Assembly (NCBI GenBank): GCA_009746045.1
Contig: RPFO01000389.1
Coordinates: forward strand, 1,437,982-1,501,981
From: Mesostigma viride
Lineage: Eukaryota > Streptophyta > Mesostigmatophyceae > Mesostigmatales > Mesostigmataceae
DNA length: 64,000 nt
Reading direction: 5' to 3'
Below are positions 50,470 through 61,979 of this stretch, piece by piece. Position 1 is the first letter of the stretch; the number at the start of each line of letters is the position of its first letter. Both the position numbers and the translations under genes were made by a program. The notes beneath the pieces were generated by a model. It saw only the letters and a list, made by a program, of their open reading frames with translations. It had not been told where the DNA came from and ran no database searches.

Positions 50470-51057
50470 TCAACAAGACGACAATCTACTCCTTGTCATT
50501 GGAGTGACTCCAGTCAGGCTCTTCATAACGTACGAGCCGGTCTTCTTCTTGTCGCCATGGCCGTGGGAGCTTGACGCTTCCTCGCGGCTCCTGCCATTGG
50601 AAGTGACGGTCTTTGCGTCCTCGAAACCCTTCTTTGTCTCCTCCCATGCCTTGTAGAGGGCAACGGGGGAAATGCCTGGCTGGCGCTTGGACTTGGAGAA
50701 GCCATTGACGAAATCGTCGACCATCTGAACGCATCCTTCAGCTTGGTCGAGGCGGATCCACTCGCAGCGGTCCTCGACCTTCCTCGGCTTTGCCGCATTC
50801 TTCTCGTAAACCCACTCGACGCAAATTTTTGGCGTCTTGCGGTCGACATCGTCATTTCCGGCGTCGTGAATCTTGAAGACCTCGCTGGTAGGTCCGGTGC
50901 CTCCAACAGCACCTCCGTTTCCGGCAAGAAGGGAGACCTGGTGCGTAAGGTGTGCGAGCTGGTCAGATATCTTTCTCTGGCCGTCCTCGAGACTATCGAG
51001 GAATTTTCCAAGCGTGGCCAACGCCTTCTCGCAAGGCCCTGCGTTTCGGGAAGCCAT
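50470..51057 (-). CDS. Unrecognised protein, 195 aa
   Basis: The ATG at 51057 is preferred over the upstream 51192 start because the protein-like sequence begins there (MASRNAGPCEKALATLGKFL). The N-terminus looks like a short coiled coil, the middle is acidic with Trp (EWVYEKN, CEWIRLDQAEGC), and the tail is basic and Ser-rich. No known domain. With the fragment at 51399-51738 it forms a minus-strand pair that could belong to an unidentified mobile element or a host gene. Confidence 0.45.
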   Translation of the reverse strand: MASRNAGPCEKALATLGKFLDSLEDGQRKISDQLAHLTHQVSLLAGNGGAVGGTGPTSEVFKIHDAGNDDVDRKTPKICVEWVYEKNAAKPRKVEDRCEWIRLDQAEGCVQMVDDFVNGFSKSKRQPGISPVALYKAWEETKKGFEDAKTVTSNGRSREEASSSHGHGDKKKTGSYVMKSLTGVTPMTRSRLSSC

Positions 51058-51398
51058 GGCTACCGGCAGAGAGCTTGGTAACGTGAGATGCGTGACTTGC
51101 ACGTGATTTTGCCTACTTGTGCACCGTGTGCAAAGGTCCGTTACGTCTGCTGGCACGGCCTGGACAGGACGCGAAGGTGGCTGGACTTGCACAAGTGTCG
51201 AACTTGGCTAAATTTTGGAGCGATGCAAGTCTAAGGTGGCCTCTACCACGTGTCTAGTTCTCGGACGTGAATTAATGTAAACGGACTCGTAAGCGTGCGA
51301 GTAATCAACTGGGTCACTTGTCAAGCGCCTGAACGAGGTTTCTAAGGTAAACGCAGGTAAATTTTCCGAAGCACCCACCCATGTATAATTCGTAGAAA

Positions 51399-51738
51399 TT
51401 ACTTGCCATGACAATTGCCCTTATTGAACCCGCGAATCTTTTCAAAACGTAGGATGCACAAAAAAACGCCCGTCTGCAACGGGGGGAATTTGGTCTCACT
51501 TCCATCAAGTCTGTCAATGTACGACGCTCCTACCGTAATATGTCCTCCGTTTCTGAACAGGTGTGGGTTCTTTAGGTTAAAAAACGCGTGTTCGTTGATC
51601 ATGGCGTAAGAAAAGATGTCCCCGTCTGATCCAGCATTGACAGTCTCTGTGCATAAAACAATGCAATCCTGTTGGTTATGCTCACCACCGGAGAAACTCG
51701 GGGAAACAAGCCCGACAATAGCATGGTCCTCATCAAAA
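51399..51738 (-). pseudogene. Unrecognised coding fragment cut by an LTR
   Basis: About 112 codons are open on the minus strand from the edge of the LTR at 51740 to a stop at 51399. The sequence is convincingly protein-like (DEDHAIVGLVSPSFSGGEHN, HLFRNGGHITVGASYIDRLD) but has no start codon at its head, so the LTR appears to have interrupted the ORF. I do not recognise the family. Confidence 0.4.
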
Positions 51739-51739
51739 G

Positions 51740-52170
51740 TGTTACGTCGCGTAACAATCCGTTGTAGTTACGGACGTAAATTAGGTCCTTTGCCTCGGTC
51801 ATTCCTAGGTTTACGTGTAGTTTGTACTGGGACACTGTTGTCCTCGTAACAGTACCGTGGTGCATTGGATGCTTTTGGGCGTCGCGCCGCGTACTTTAGT
51901 AGTGGTCCTTATCCTTCGGGTAGAATGTAGTGGACCAGCGTGCATCTGTGCATTTGAAGGCGAGGGCCAGGTCGGCCCGAGCATGCTGGACCGTTGGTGA
52001 CCATTTATGCACGTTCTACCCCTCGTGTTGGCACTCGGCGTGTGTTAAATGAATTAACACATATTAGCTTGGGTCATGGCAGTGTAGTTGTGTTTCCTTC
52101 CTCTATTCCTGGAGTAAACGGGTTTGTGTAAATGGCTTATGGCGTATTATAGTAGCACATACGTAAATGC
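51740..52170 (+). repeat. LTR-like sequence, copy A (element Y)
   Basis: It starts TGTTACGTCGCGTAACA, itself a 7-bp-arm palindrome, and is homologous to 61980-62400 and, inverted, to 54234-54812. Homology fades after GGCGTATTATA and GCATTGAGA, so the 3' end is from a different subfamily and cannot be placed. Confidence 0.65.
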
Positions 52171-52902
52171 ATTGAGATCTGGATCGTCTCGTTCGTCTTT
52201 CGCTAGTGTAGGGGTTTAAGTTAGCATTTTGGGCTACCAATTTGCTAAGTGGATGCAGTTTGGAAGGACCTTTCCAACGCCGTGCTGATCGCCTGAAACA
52301 GACAAGGGACGAGAAAGATATGAGGTCCCGAAGTCCTAGCCGTCCGTGGCCGACTAGGGTGCAGTCCTCTGGTATAGTGGACAGGACACGTGGCAGGCCG
52401 TGCAGCTGCACTGGCTTAGCCTGACTATCACGTGACTGTGGTCCACGTAGACCAGGAGGAGCAGCAGCCTGTGACTGGTGGGGTACTGGAGCTGGCACAG
52501 GTCTGCAAGGATACTAGACCTTGCAGGCTTGTGACAGGTCCTGTACTTCCTAGGTTGCAGAGTCTAGCTAGGCAAATCCAGCTCGTTCTGGCTCTGCCCT
52601 GATGCCAGTGGACGTTGGGGATTTGCTTGCACGCTGCACGTGCCTCGTCACGCCGATGGGAACGAGGAACAACGCAAAGGATATAGCTTGGTCATGGGAG
52701 ATGACCAGCTATCTTGGCAAGCACGAACCGTGGGCGCCCACATTGGACGTGGAAGTGACCACCGTGGTCGTGACTTGGTGCACGGGTTAAAAGGTTGCTG
52801 CCTGCAACTTTGGCTCATCCCGTTGTGCGTGAAAGACCAGGAGCTCACGCTCTGGGCTTTGTTGCTAACTCGTATTATTGCATTTCCTGTTGTAAGGTTT
52901 TC

Positions 52903-54048
52903 ATGTCGGCCGAAGCTCGGGCAGAAACGCCTGAGTTGTCTTCTCCCAACCGCCAAGCTACACCGGAGCCGCCGGCGCGCGAGAGCTCTTTTTATCCCTA
53001 TACTCATCGGTCCAACGCCTCTACCTTCGTGCAAGCGGCATACGTTGCGCGGGGACTTGCTGAGGGTGGGTGGGTGGCTGTGTTCGGAAACGCAGCAGGG
53101 CCGTCTGCAAACGACCCGGTGGTGATGAGGATAAGGGCGACGACGTCGCCAGGTGAAACCGGGAGAGTGGCCACGGAGCGTCTCGTAGGTATACGAGACG
53201 AGATTGCTTCGTTGATTTACAGTCTGGAGGTCGCGTACCAGGGCGGTCACGTGACAATTCAAGCGCTAGACTTGGCACGAGAAACGCTGAGTCAGCTGAC
53301 GGCCATCTGTTTAGGTGGTGCCAGATTGTACAATCACTGGGTGGCGACGAGCTCTTTGGGAGAGGGCACCGACGCGTCGCACATTATTCAGGACGCGCAG
53401 ACGCGCGAGGAAGACAACCCGTGGGATTCCGCAGAGGTCGTTGCTCAAACCTGCGAGCACTTGGTCAACATATTGATCCAGGAGTCGCGGGGGCACGCAG
53501 ACCACTGGGTTATCACCACACGTCCGCCAGGCATCTGGTCAACGTTGGACACGCCCAGAGTGCATAGGGCGCCGGGGGCAACGGGGCCAACCGTGACGGT
53601 GATCACCGGTCGCGAGGTGACCGACGAGGAGTTCCACGACCAGTTTGTGGACCGACCAACAGCCATCATCGCCAGGTCGTCGCAGCAAATCGACGAGGGC
53701 GACGGTACGAACGAGGGGTACTCCGCTCGGCGCAGGGCAGAGTTGCATATTCCCTTTGAACCGGAGCACGATTTTGCTGAGATCAGTGGGGGGTCTCGCA
53801 ACGACCGACGGGGTGGTGGTAGCAGGTGGGTCAGAAACCTTCAGTGGTATTGCCGGGGCAGCGCGCCCAGAGTGCCGGTGGAGCAGACGGCAGCCGGTAG
53901 GCCGGTGAGCCGCGTGCTTGGTCCTTACAACTCGGAGGAGGTCCGAGCAGTTCCCCGAGTGGGAACACCGGTGGCGCGAACTGCACAAGAGCGTGAAGCA
54001 GCACCTGGAGAGCAGCCGACGGCCTCTTCAGGCAGTGCCAGCGCTTGA
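52903..54048 (+). CDS. Gag-like ORF of element Y, unrecognised
   Basis: 382 codons from the ATG at 52903 (the frame is open from 52795). The N-terminus is Pro/Glu-rich, a helical middle follows (RDEIASLIYSLEVAYQGG, EVVAQTCEHLVNILIQES), and the C-terminal third is Arg/Gly/Ser-rich. There is no CCHC knuckle, protease or RT. It is placed after an LTR and before a second ORF, so gag is the best guess. Confidence 0.5.
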   Translation: MSAEARAETPELSSPNRQATPEPPARESSFYPYTHRSNASTFVQAAYVARGLAEGGWVAVFGNAAGPSANDPVVMRIRATTSPGETGRVATERLVGIRDEIASLIYSLEVAYQGGHVTIQALDLARETLSQLTAICLGGARLYNHWVATSSLGEGTDASHIIQDAQTREEDNPWDSAEVVAQTCEHLVNILIQESRGHADHWVITTRPPGIWSTLDTPRVHRAPGATGPTVTVITGREVTDEEFHDQFVDRPTAIIARSSQQIDEGDGTNEGYSARRRAELHIPFEPEHDFAEISGGSRNDRRGGGSRWVRNLQWYCRGSAPRVPVEQTAAGRPVSRVLGPYNSEEVRAVPRVGTPVARTAQEREAAPGEQPTASSGSASA

Positions 54049-54101
54049 GCTTGTTCTTCTTTTCCCTTCGTCTGTGTTGTTGTGTCGTCCCACTGTATAT
54101 A

Positions 54102-54233
54102 ATGCCTCGTGGCAAACCGGGCAACGGCGACAAGGGCGAGGCGGAGGCACCGGCAGGGGAAAGCCAGGAGCCTAGGAAGGACAAAGAGCAGCTGGTGGGG
54201 GAGGCAATCCCTACCAGCGACGGCGATGGGGGA
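54102..54233 (+). pseudogene. Second ORF of element Y, truncated by an LTR insertion
   Basis: The ATG at 54102 follows the first ORF by 53 bp. About 44 charged residues (MPRGKPGNGDKGEAEAPAGE onward) are read before the frame enters the LTR of element X at 54234 and stops within it. The continuation is not found in the window. Confidence 0.5.
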
Positions 54234-54812
54234 TGTTACGCCCTGGCTCTACTCTAATAACCCAAACACCTCGCCTAACCTTACCTAAACTAGTGAGGAT
54301 GCACATACCTAGGAGTGAGGAGCTATATTGGCTATAAGACCTAGGACGCGACGACTCTGCTTCTCAATGCATTCCTTTATAATACGCCATATACCGAATA
54401 AAACCAGGGTACTACGAAGGAAACAATACTACACTGCCATGACCCTAGCTAATATGTGCTAATTCATCATTAACACACGCCGGGTGCCATTCACGAAGGA
54501 CAACTGCTGCATAAATGATCGCCGACAGGCGTGTATGCTCGGGCCGACATCGACCCTCGCCTACAGGACCAACGCACGTCCACAAGGTTCACACGCAGGA
54601 TAAAAGGACCACTACTAAAGTACGCAGCGCGGCGCGACTGCACCGAACCACCATACTGTACAATTGCCACGTCACAAGGCCCGGTACCGACCGGCCAAAA
54701 GGTCCTAACTACACGTAAGCCTAGGAAAGTCAGCGAACTGCTCCGGAATGGCTGGGGCAACAAAGGACCTAATTTACGTCCGTAACAACAACAAAAGTTA
54801 CGCGACGTAACA
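54234..54812 (-). repeat. 3' LTR of element X (copy B of the LTR family)
   Basis: 579 bp, TG...CA ends on the minus strand (TGTTACG to CGTAACA), homologous to 61980-62537. A run of purines on the minus strand (plus 54813-54823, CCTCCCCCCCC) directly precedes it, as a polypurine tract should. So it is a 3' LTR of a minus-strand element whose body lies to the right. It sits inside the second ORF of element Y. Confidence 0.75.
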
Positions 54813-55196
54813 CCTCCCCCCCCACAAAGGTAGGGAGCCCTCTCCCTACGTACAGGGAGGAAACCAAAGGAGTAGGAATAACCTAACGCACCCAACACAA
54901 ATCCAACACAATCGACAGGCCATCCAAGGTACAAAGCACCAACAAGTTAACTCGGTTCCACCCCGAGTGGTGTACTAGGGTTAACCAGCACCAAGCCTGG
55001 TGGGAGGATCCCCTAACTGCCTGGCACGGAGGCCTTGCCGGGAGGGACGGCACTGGGCAGGACACACAGAGTGAACAATGTCAACACCAGGGACCAAGAA
55101 CGACCAACCAATTGGCCAGAATATGAGGGCGACTCTATATTATACCGGAGGGACAACACCCTCAGGTCGGGCCTAAGGCCCTCTATCTAGTTGCCA

Positions 55197-56604
55197 TCAG
55201 TCTGGTAGGTACCACGCGAGGCCAGCAGGACATCCAAAAAGACCCAGGAAGGCCCAGTAGTACCTATGCTGAGTTAGGACCCCCTGGCCCCGAGCCCAGT
55301 CCAAGAAGCCACAGGCAAAGAGCCGAAGGAAAGGCTCTACCGCGATCAAACAGAGAGCCCGAAGGAGTAGGCGCTGATACCGGATCCGATGTCGCAGACC
55401 CGTCGGGAAGAACAGATCTAGCAGAGGCTCCACATTAGCCGGCCACAATCTGATGTGCCGGATCTCACGTGAGCGCCACCGACGAGCACACTGTCGCGAC
55501 CCAAACGTCTCTAGATACTCACTAGCCCGAGGGGAAGGATGACCACGGGAGTCCAGGCCCTGGCCCGGAAGAGGCACTGGGCGGCGGGCAAACAGGATGG
55601 GCTGCAGGTGCACCGCACCGTCCTTAGCACCGGGCGCGGCAGGGTACTCGACCGTAAGGGCATCCGAAGCCATGATGCCCAGAGGCGGAGGGTAAGCCCA
55701 CTGGTAACCACCGTAGGTGTCCAAGTCGTTATGACGCCTCGCCCCGCGATAGAGGACGCGACGAACCAGGATCTCACCCTGGAACAGAGGATCAGCTACA
55801 ATAACCATGTCAAACGGAGGCCGATCAGTATCAATGGGTAGGTTACAGTCCCGTGGCGCCCGACACACCTGGGAGAACCCATAGGACATGGGTGAAATGG
55901 ACAGCTCCGGAGCGACGCGCGGGAGGTCACACTGTCGGCACGCAAGCGCTGACATACCATATCCGGGAACGGGCGAATCTCGGGATTCCGGCGTAAAATG
56001 CACCACGGAGGGGGCACGTTCCCGGTCGCCCTGGGACAACTCCCATAGGGAGTCGGCAGCGCGGAGAGCGCGCTGATCAACACCGCTGGTCCTAACAACC
56101 GTAGCCAGCGAGCGAGGGGCCGAAGGGGCAGGAACCGAAACAGGGGTAGGATCCTGCACAGGCGCAGAGGGAGCCGGCACCGCAGGAGGCCGCGACGGAC
56201 CTGCAACCGCGGCTGACGACATGGCCTCCTCTGGAGGCGCACCCTCGGGCCACATGTTGAAATTTGGGCCCGTAGGGACAGGCACCTTACCATAAAACTG
56301 ACTGCCATCAAGACTCCAGTCCGGCACTGGAATCCTCTGAGGGCGACCCCCCTCCCAGAGCCTGGGCACTGAGCCCACTCGTGTCGCCAAAGAAGCCCCG
56401 CAACAGCTGCGACGGAGCTTGGGAAGGCCCGGAAGCAGCGACGGCGGGCGAAATCGCCGCGGCAGAAGACGAAACCGCAGCGACCGAGGGCTCGCCCTGG
56501 GGCGCAGGCGAAGCCGCAGTCGCCGAGGCAACAGGAGGGGTAGGCAAAGCAGCAGCAACAGGCGCCACACCAGGCGCAACGGCAGCGGGCGACTGAGACG
56601 CCAT
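55197..56604 (-). pseudogene. Gag-like ORF of element X with a G-run frame change
   Basis: The ATG at 56604 begins an Ala/Pro-rich N-terminus (MASQSPAAVAPGVAPVAAAL). At about 56348-56353 a G run on the minus strand shifts the frame, and the product then reads on for about 380 residues to 55197, with Pro/Ser-rich linkers, a Cys pair (ACRQC) and a hydrophobic C-terminal stretch. No RT, integrase or knuckle. Either a one-base indel or a programmed shift would explain the break. Element X seems non-autonomous. Confidence 0.5.
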
Positions 56605-58367
56605 GAATGCCCCGAATGCCGAGGCTAAGGACGGGATCTAGGCCTGCATTGCAGACACGGTAGCCGCAAGATTGGCAGACTCTGGACCCACGTACGTCCG
56701 GAGGGATAGGAGACGGCTCCACCGACACGCGTCTCGTCGACGCCGACGATGACGGAACAGGGGAAGGCGCCCACACTGAGGAGGAGTGGTAGGCAGTACC
56801 AAAGGTGACCTTAGTACCGATAGCCGCAACGAACTGCTGCCAAAAATCTGAAGTAAATAACTTATCTTTGTCAAATAAACTGCCTACTCAAACCATGGTA
56901 TCTATAAACATTATGGAGGTATAGTTAACGTTTTTTAAAAACGCAATGTATAAGGATATGGTTGCAATGCAGCAATGTGTGAATGTGGTTGGAACGGAGC
57001 TTTGTTAAAATTGGATAATGTTACAGCGCTCACACACTTGAGGCTTGTACACGAGTTTGCCAAGTCAAGGCAACACACGTGAGGCGGGCTCGCAAGAGAT
57101 CTGCCCAATTGGCATTGGCCTATTCTTTATATACTTGTGCACTGTGCTTGGCTAGTCCTGAGCAGCCTAGGAGGCCTGCTCAGTAATAACACTCCCGGTA
57201 CAGTATTCACTACCTGTACAGCGCCCAGTTCCTATACAGTAGGCCTGACATACAGGTATAGTGACCACAGAGCACAGTCCACAGTGACTATTGCATCTGC
57301 ACCTAGAAGTCCAGGACTAAGCCTGCGGTACCAACAGACCACAGGTTAAGGTTCCTATTTCCTGCGTACGACGTATTAATCCAATACCGTCGTAGGTTCA
57401 GCACCTAATTCCTGTCAGCCCAGGAATTACTGTCGACCCCATATGTCGTCGGCAAATATTCACGTCCGACTTAGAAGAACAGCCGGCTCTGCTCGCGCGC
57501 GACCGGGAAGTCGGAACGCCATAACTTTCTTGATACTTGTCGGAATGAACTCGTTCCGGTGCCGCTGGAATCGCAGAGATATGCCGAATCAGGAACACGC
57601 TAATGCGCTTGGCGTTAACTCCAATCCTTTCTTTTCTTGAGCTGTAGCAGCTCACACAAGTCTACATACAAACACACACAATGGGTACTGGACATCCTCC
57701 CCGACTACAAGTCACAACCCGCTGGGCATGACAGTCAGCTTGGATTCCTTATTATATGTACATAGCACCCATACTGGTTCAGGAGCACAAACAAATTACA
57801 ATGAGTCCCTATCCCTTCCCGGGAGGCTCGTTGTGTTACCCATGTACAAGAGGTTGGCCAACTGTGGCAGCCCATAGGTGTTCAGCGAAGAACTTGAGAA
57901 GTATGTACAACCTTCAGGACCTTAGGCGAAACCCCACAGATCACCCACAACAGCTCATCAGAAAACATTGCTGACCCCCAGACGGGAGTCGGCGCCGGTC
58001 TGATGCCCCTTATCGAACCAGACACAACATCTACGCGAAGCACATGCAAAACACAAGCTCCTATACTCATTCCAACCGTGGAAAATCAGGGGACCTGTCG
58101 CCACCTCACCAGCATGGTGGATGGGTCAGCCAGTCCGTGAAACTCCGCCTTAAGACGGCACCAGGGAATCGAACCCTGCCCACAAACCACAGATCTGGGG
58201 AAACCTCAGACTGAGATGAAAACCCCAGATAGACATCTATCCATCAGAGACAATGTCAGACATTCCCACACCCGAGACATGTCTCACCCCTCAAGGTGTG
58301 CTCAGGATGATGTACAATCAAGCTCCCAGCCTGATATCCAGAGACTTAAGCACCCAGCTCTCAGCTT
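56605..58367. other. No supported gene; borders of elements X and Z
   Basis: The 5' end of element X and the 3' LTR of element Z should lie here, but I could not define either. A T-arm-like GGGTTCGATTCCC occurs on the minus strand at about 58165 without the rest of a tRNA. Confidence 0.4.
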
Positions 58368-59946
58368 TTAGACAGATAGACCGACTTGACAGTCAGCATT
58401 CATGAGCTTCCTCAGTACATTGTACTGGGCTGGGGCCTTGTGTGGCAGCTTGGTCAATGCATCAGCAGGGTTCTCCTCGCCAGGGATATGCTTCAAGTCA
58501 ACCAAACTGGCCAACTCCTTCAGCAACAAATAATCCAGGTCCCGGCTTCTGGCCAGCTGCTTGTGAACAAACTGGACCATACCCATGCTGTCTGTTAGCA
58601 ACAATGTCTCCATCTGCAAGGTCCAAGGGGTAACTGAAGCCAGCTCCAGCATTAACTCCTTTATGTACAAGCTGGACTGGATCCCCTCGCATATGGCCCT
58701 GCATTCTGCCACATCTGAACTGATACACACCCTCTTCTGCAGTCTGCTGTACCAGCTGAACAAACTTGCCCCATGCTCTGATAAAAAGCAAACAGAGCAG
58801 CAGATCTCCCCCTGACCTTGGTAACCTGGCGAGCATCATGGAACTGTCAACAAAGATCTCCAAGGTGATAGGCTGGGCAAAGTCAATCCCAGACAAAATC
58901 AGATCAGGGGTACTCTCCACCAATCGGGCTATGACTCGAGGCTTCTCATCCTCAAGCACATCATCAGGCATTCTGCTATGGACCATTAAAGACGGACCAC
59001 AGATGCTGGCAAACCAGGCCCACATGCCTCTCAACTCAGGTCCTGCAGCCTGGGTGATCTTCTCTGGCAAGGCCTTCACAATGGTCTGTTTATAATCTCC
59101 TCCAGCCTGAAGCCTGATACTCCACTCCCCATCCTACCTGAACAGGGTAGCCTGCATTCCACAGAACACTACAGGCTTGTTGGGCTCCTGCCACAGCTCC
59201 TTGCCCAGTGAAAACTTGCCACTGATGACAGGAATAAACTTCTTCAGCCAGGTCGTGGGGGCTAGCAAATGCAGATCATCTCCATGCAAACTAGCATACA
59301 CTGGCAGACCCTCCCATTGGGCCAGCAACAAACAGGGATCAACTGAAGACACTCTCAAGCCACACTCACTGATCAGAGCTTCCTGCAGCGTGAGTCTCCA
59401 GATGATTGGGCTCGACCTGAGTCCTTCCAGGCCCTTCAGAATAACCAGGAAATGTTGATGCAGCTCCAGCTTCCAGATAGCAGGCACCTCAACACAGTAA
59501 GGCTCATCCTGCTTCCACACCCTCCTGGCCACTTCTGGATCAGATTTTAAAAATGCTCTCTTGAAGTCCAGCAGCACTGATGACATATCTGCTCCCCTGT
59601 TCAGCAACCCCACGTAGAGACATAGCGAAATTCTCCATGTGTCGTGTAACATTCCTGGCGTGTACAGCTCCTCTCCTGGCAGACTCCCCGTGCCGTGATA
59701 CTCATTCAGGACAGGCCTGACATGGGGCACTGATACCTCATCTACAACCTTCCTCTTCAGCACAAATCTCAAAGCAAGCTTCCCTGATGCTGGGGGACGC
59801 CTGTCTGTTGGTGCAGCACACTCAAACTGCAACCACTCCTCCAATGCCTTGGAGAAGGCGAGCTTCCAAGCCTTAAACCCTAGGCACACCTGGAATTGTA
59901 CTACATTTTTCAAATTGTACTTCAGTTTTGAAAGTTGCATTTTCAT
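58368..59946 (-). pseudogene. Broken copia-type RT-RNase H (element Z)
   Basis: Three overlapping minus-strand frames together follow the copia element at 45238-47196: RT (59946-59134) with SVLLDFKRAFLKSDP, GLEGLRSSPIIW and ASLHGDDLHLL; a connection piece (59079 on) with DFAQPITLEIFVDSS; RNase H (58763-58368) with WYSRLQKRVCISSDVAECRA, LLTDSMGMVQF and EENPADALTK. At least two frameshifts or stops separate them, and gag, integrase and protease are absent. It shares the HGDD box with the intact element and so belongs to the same branch. Confidence 0.8.
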
Positions 59947-60003
59947 GCATTTAAAGGGTCAACTAAAGTCTTTGAGGAAAAAAAAGTTCGTCGGCGGCCG
60001 TGG

Positions 60004-60530
60004 CACCGTTGCACCGTTGCACCTCAAATTGCATATATGCACACACCTTTGCACATGCAATTGTTATCCATGGGATTTATGTAGGTGGATGGGTCATGCA
60101 AGGGTTACCTAGATGCTCATGACACCGTGCCACCGTGGCGCCGTTGCACCGTTGCACCGTTGCAACGTTGCACCTCAAATTGCATATAAACGCACACCTT
60201 TGCACATACAATGGTTATCCATTGGGATCTATCAAGGGTAATGGGTCATGCAAGGGTTACCTAGACATGCTCATGACACCGTTGCATCGTGGCATCGTGC
60301 CACCGTGGCACCGTGGCACCGTTGCACCGTTGCACCGTTGCACCGTTGCACCTCAAATTGCATATAAACACACACCTTTGCACATGCAATTGTTATCCAT
60401 GGGTTTTATGTAGGTGGATGGGTCATGCAAGGGTTACCTAGATGCTCATGACACCGTTGCACCGTTGCACCGTTGCACCGTTGCACCGTTGCACCTCAAA
60501 TTGCATATAAACACACATCTTTGCACATGC
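60004..60530 (+). repeat. Tandem repeat, 143-178 bp units with 8-bp sub-repeats
   Basis: CACCTCAAATTGCATAT recurs at 60020, 60171, 60349 and 60492. Length differences between units come from variable numbers of the 8-bp GCACCGTT. No coding. Confidence 0.9.
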
Positions 60531-60782
60531 ATTGGTTATCATGGGGTATATTGCATGCATCAACCAAAATAATCACATGTCATTGAATCACATACTGAAC
60601 GTAAATCCATTTCCGTGTAAAACATGGCCACTAGCAAACACATGTATCTTATGCCCACCATTATGCAACATGACCATGCATGGACAGTTGGCATGTTGGG
60701 CTTCATTCTTGCAACAAGACTAGCATGCTTGACAGGACAAAGAGACGCCTTTACTCCTATCGAAGCTTTCACACATTCCCCA

Positions 60783-61976
60783 TCATTCCCATGCTTCCTC
60801 CTCCTCATCATCGCTACTCTCGCTACTCTCACAAACAAAAGAAAGTTGGGGCTCTTCCGCCCCCGTCTCAGCGTCGGCCGCGGCACCATCCTGAAAAAAC
60901 TTTTCGCGGCCAAAGGCATTAGCCGCATGAGGGCACCCGCAGATGAACTTTAAGACTTCCTCCAACGTGGTGTACGTCGCTCCCTTGCCGTCGGACCAAA
61001 CCGTCTCGATCTTCAAAGCCCCGCCATTCTCATGTACTTCTGTGACCCACCCGTGAAAACGGGTCTTGGCAGCACCCCACAAGGCGCACAGCCTTCTCCC
61101 TTTCAGCGCGTGCAGCCCGTGCTCAACAAAGTGTGCCGCACATGCAGCTTTTGACGTCGCTGCAGCAGCTTGCTGCGTTTGAAAACCAGCAAAGTGCACG
61201 TGTGGATGGTCATCTAAGGCCTGGAGGGTTGCACGAGATAGCTTACGTGCTGCTGTCAGCGACGGAGTGTGGACAGCCTGCCCTGATGCACCAACTGTCC
61301 AGTGTTGAACGATGATTTCCGATGCCGACACCGTCAGGCCCGGCCCACCGCCTGCGAGCGAGAGCTTGTTAAACTGCCCTTCCCAGGAGGGTGAGTAAAA
61401 CACGGAAACAGTCAGAGTCCCGCGTGAACGAACAGTAGACGCATCCATGACCTTCACCAAGAGCTCCTCTGGCCAGGGCATGCCTTCCCCGCACGTCACC
61501 GCAGGTCTCTTGATGATGAGAAAGTCTCCGCGGGAGATAATGCCGGGATTGACCGAAAAAAAATGATCCGCAGTCGCAATGGTCCGTGCACCACCGGTGG
61601 CATCTGCAGGAGAATTGGAGGCAACTCCAGTAGGAGGATTGGAGGCAAGCGTGGCAGGCGTGGCAGATGCGGCCGGCAGGCGCTCAGCCTCGCGTCGCGC
61701 CCGGTGAACGGCAGTTTGCACCTCGTGCCGGCGGTTGCCTGCATGGCTGATAATTGGGTGCAGCGGCGCTTCCAAAGCACGGGCAGCCCGCATCACCGCC
61801 TGATCCCCTGCACTGTGGAGGCAAAAAGGGAGGGGCTTGTGTTTTTGCTGCTCCCTGCACTCCGTCAGAGCTTGGATCATGCGGTCAAACACCGACGCTT
61901 CTTCTTCCACTTGCTCCGGCTCAGCGGGGAAGCCGCGGATCTCCTCGTTGAGCTCTGCTTGCTTTGCATCCGTCAT
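60783..61976 (-). CDS. Unrecognised protein, 397 aa, abutting an LTR
   Basis: ATG at 61976 (MTDAKQAELNEEIRGFPAEP). The frame is open into the LTR, but the start four bases outside it is the sensible one. The N-terminus is coiled-coil-like; the middle (ISRGDFLIIKRPAVTCGEGM, then TLTVSVFYSPSWEG) has the look of a beta-barrel module of BAH/SH3 type, which is only an impression. A second small module (FHGWVTEVHENGGALKIETV) resembles Tudor/SH3 strands, and the tail is acidic (SSESSDDEEEE). It could be a retroelement accessory ORF or a host protein. Confidence 0.5.
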   Translation of the reverse strand: MTDAKQAELNEEIRGFPAEPEQVEEEASVFDRMIQALTECREQQKHKPLPFCLHSAGDQAVMRAARALEAPLHPIISHAGNRRHEVQTAVHRARREAERLPAASATPATLASNPPTGVASNSPADATGGARTIATADHFFSVNPGIISRGDFLIIKRPAVTCGEGMPWPEELLVKVMDASTVRSRGTLTVSVFYSPSWEGQFNKLSLAGGGPGLTVSASEIIVQHWTVGASGQAVHTPSLTAARKLSRATLQALDDHPHVHFAGFQTQQAAAATSKAACAAHFVEHGLHALKGRRLCALWGAAKTRFHGWVTEVHENGGALKIETVWSDGKGATYTTLEEVLKFICGCPHAANAFGREKFFQDGAAADAETGAEEPQLSFVCESSESSDDEEEEAWE

Positions 61977-61979
61977 GAT

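Noticed and set aside
58140-58200. tRNA-like T-arm (GGGTTCGATTCCC, minus strand)
   Set aside because: No matching acceptor stem, D-arm or anticodon stem could be built around it.
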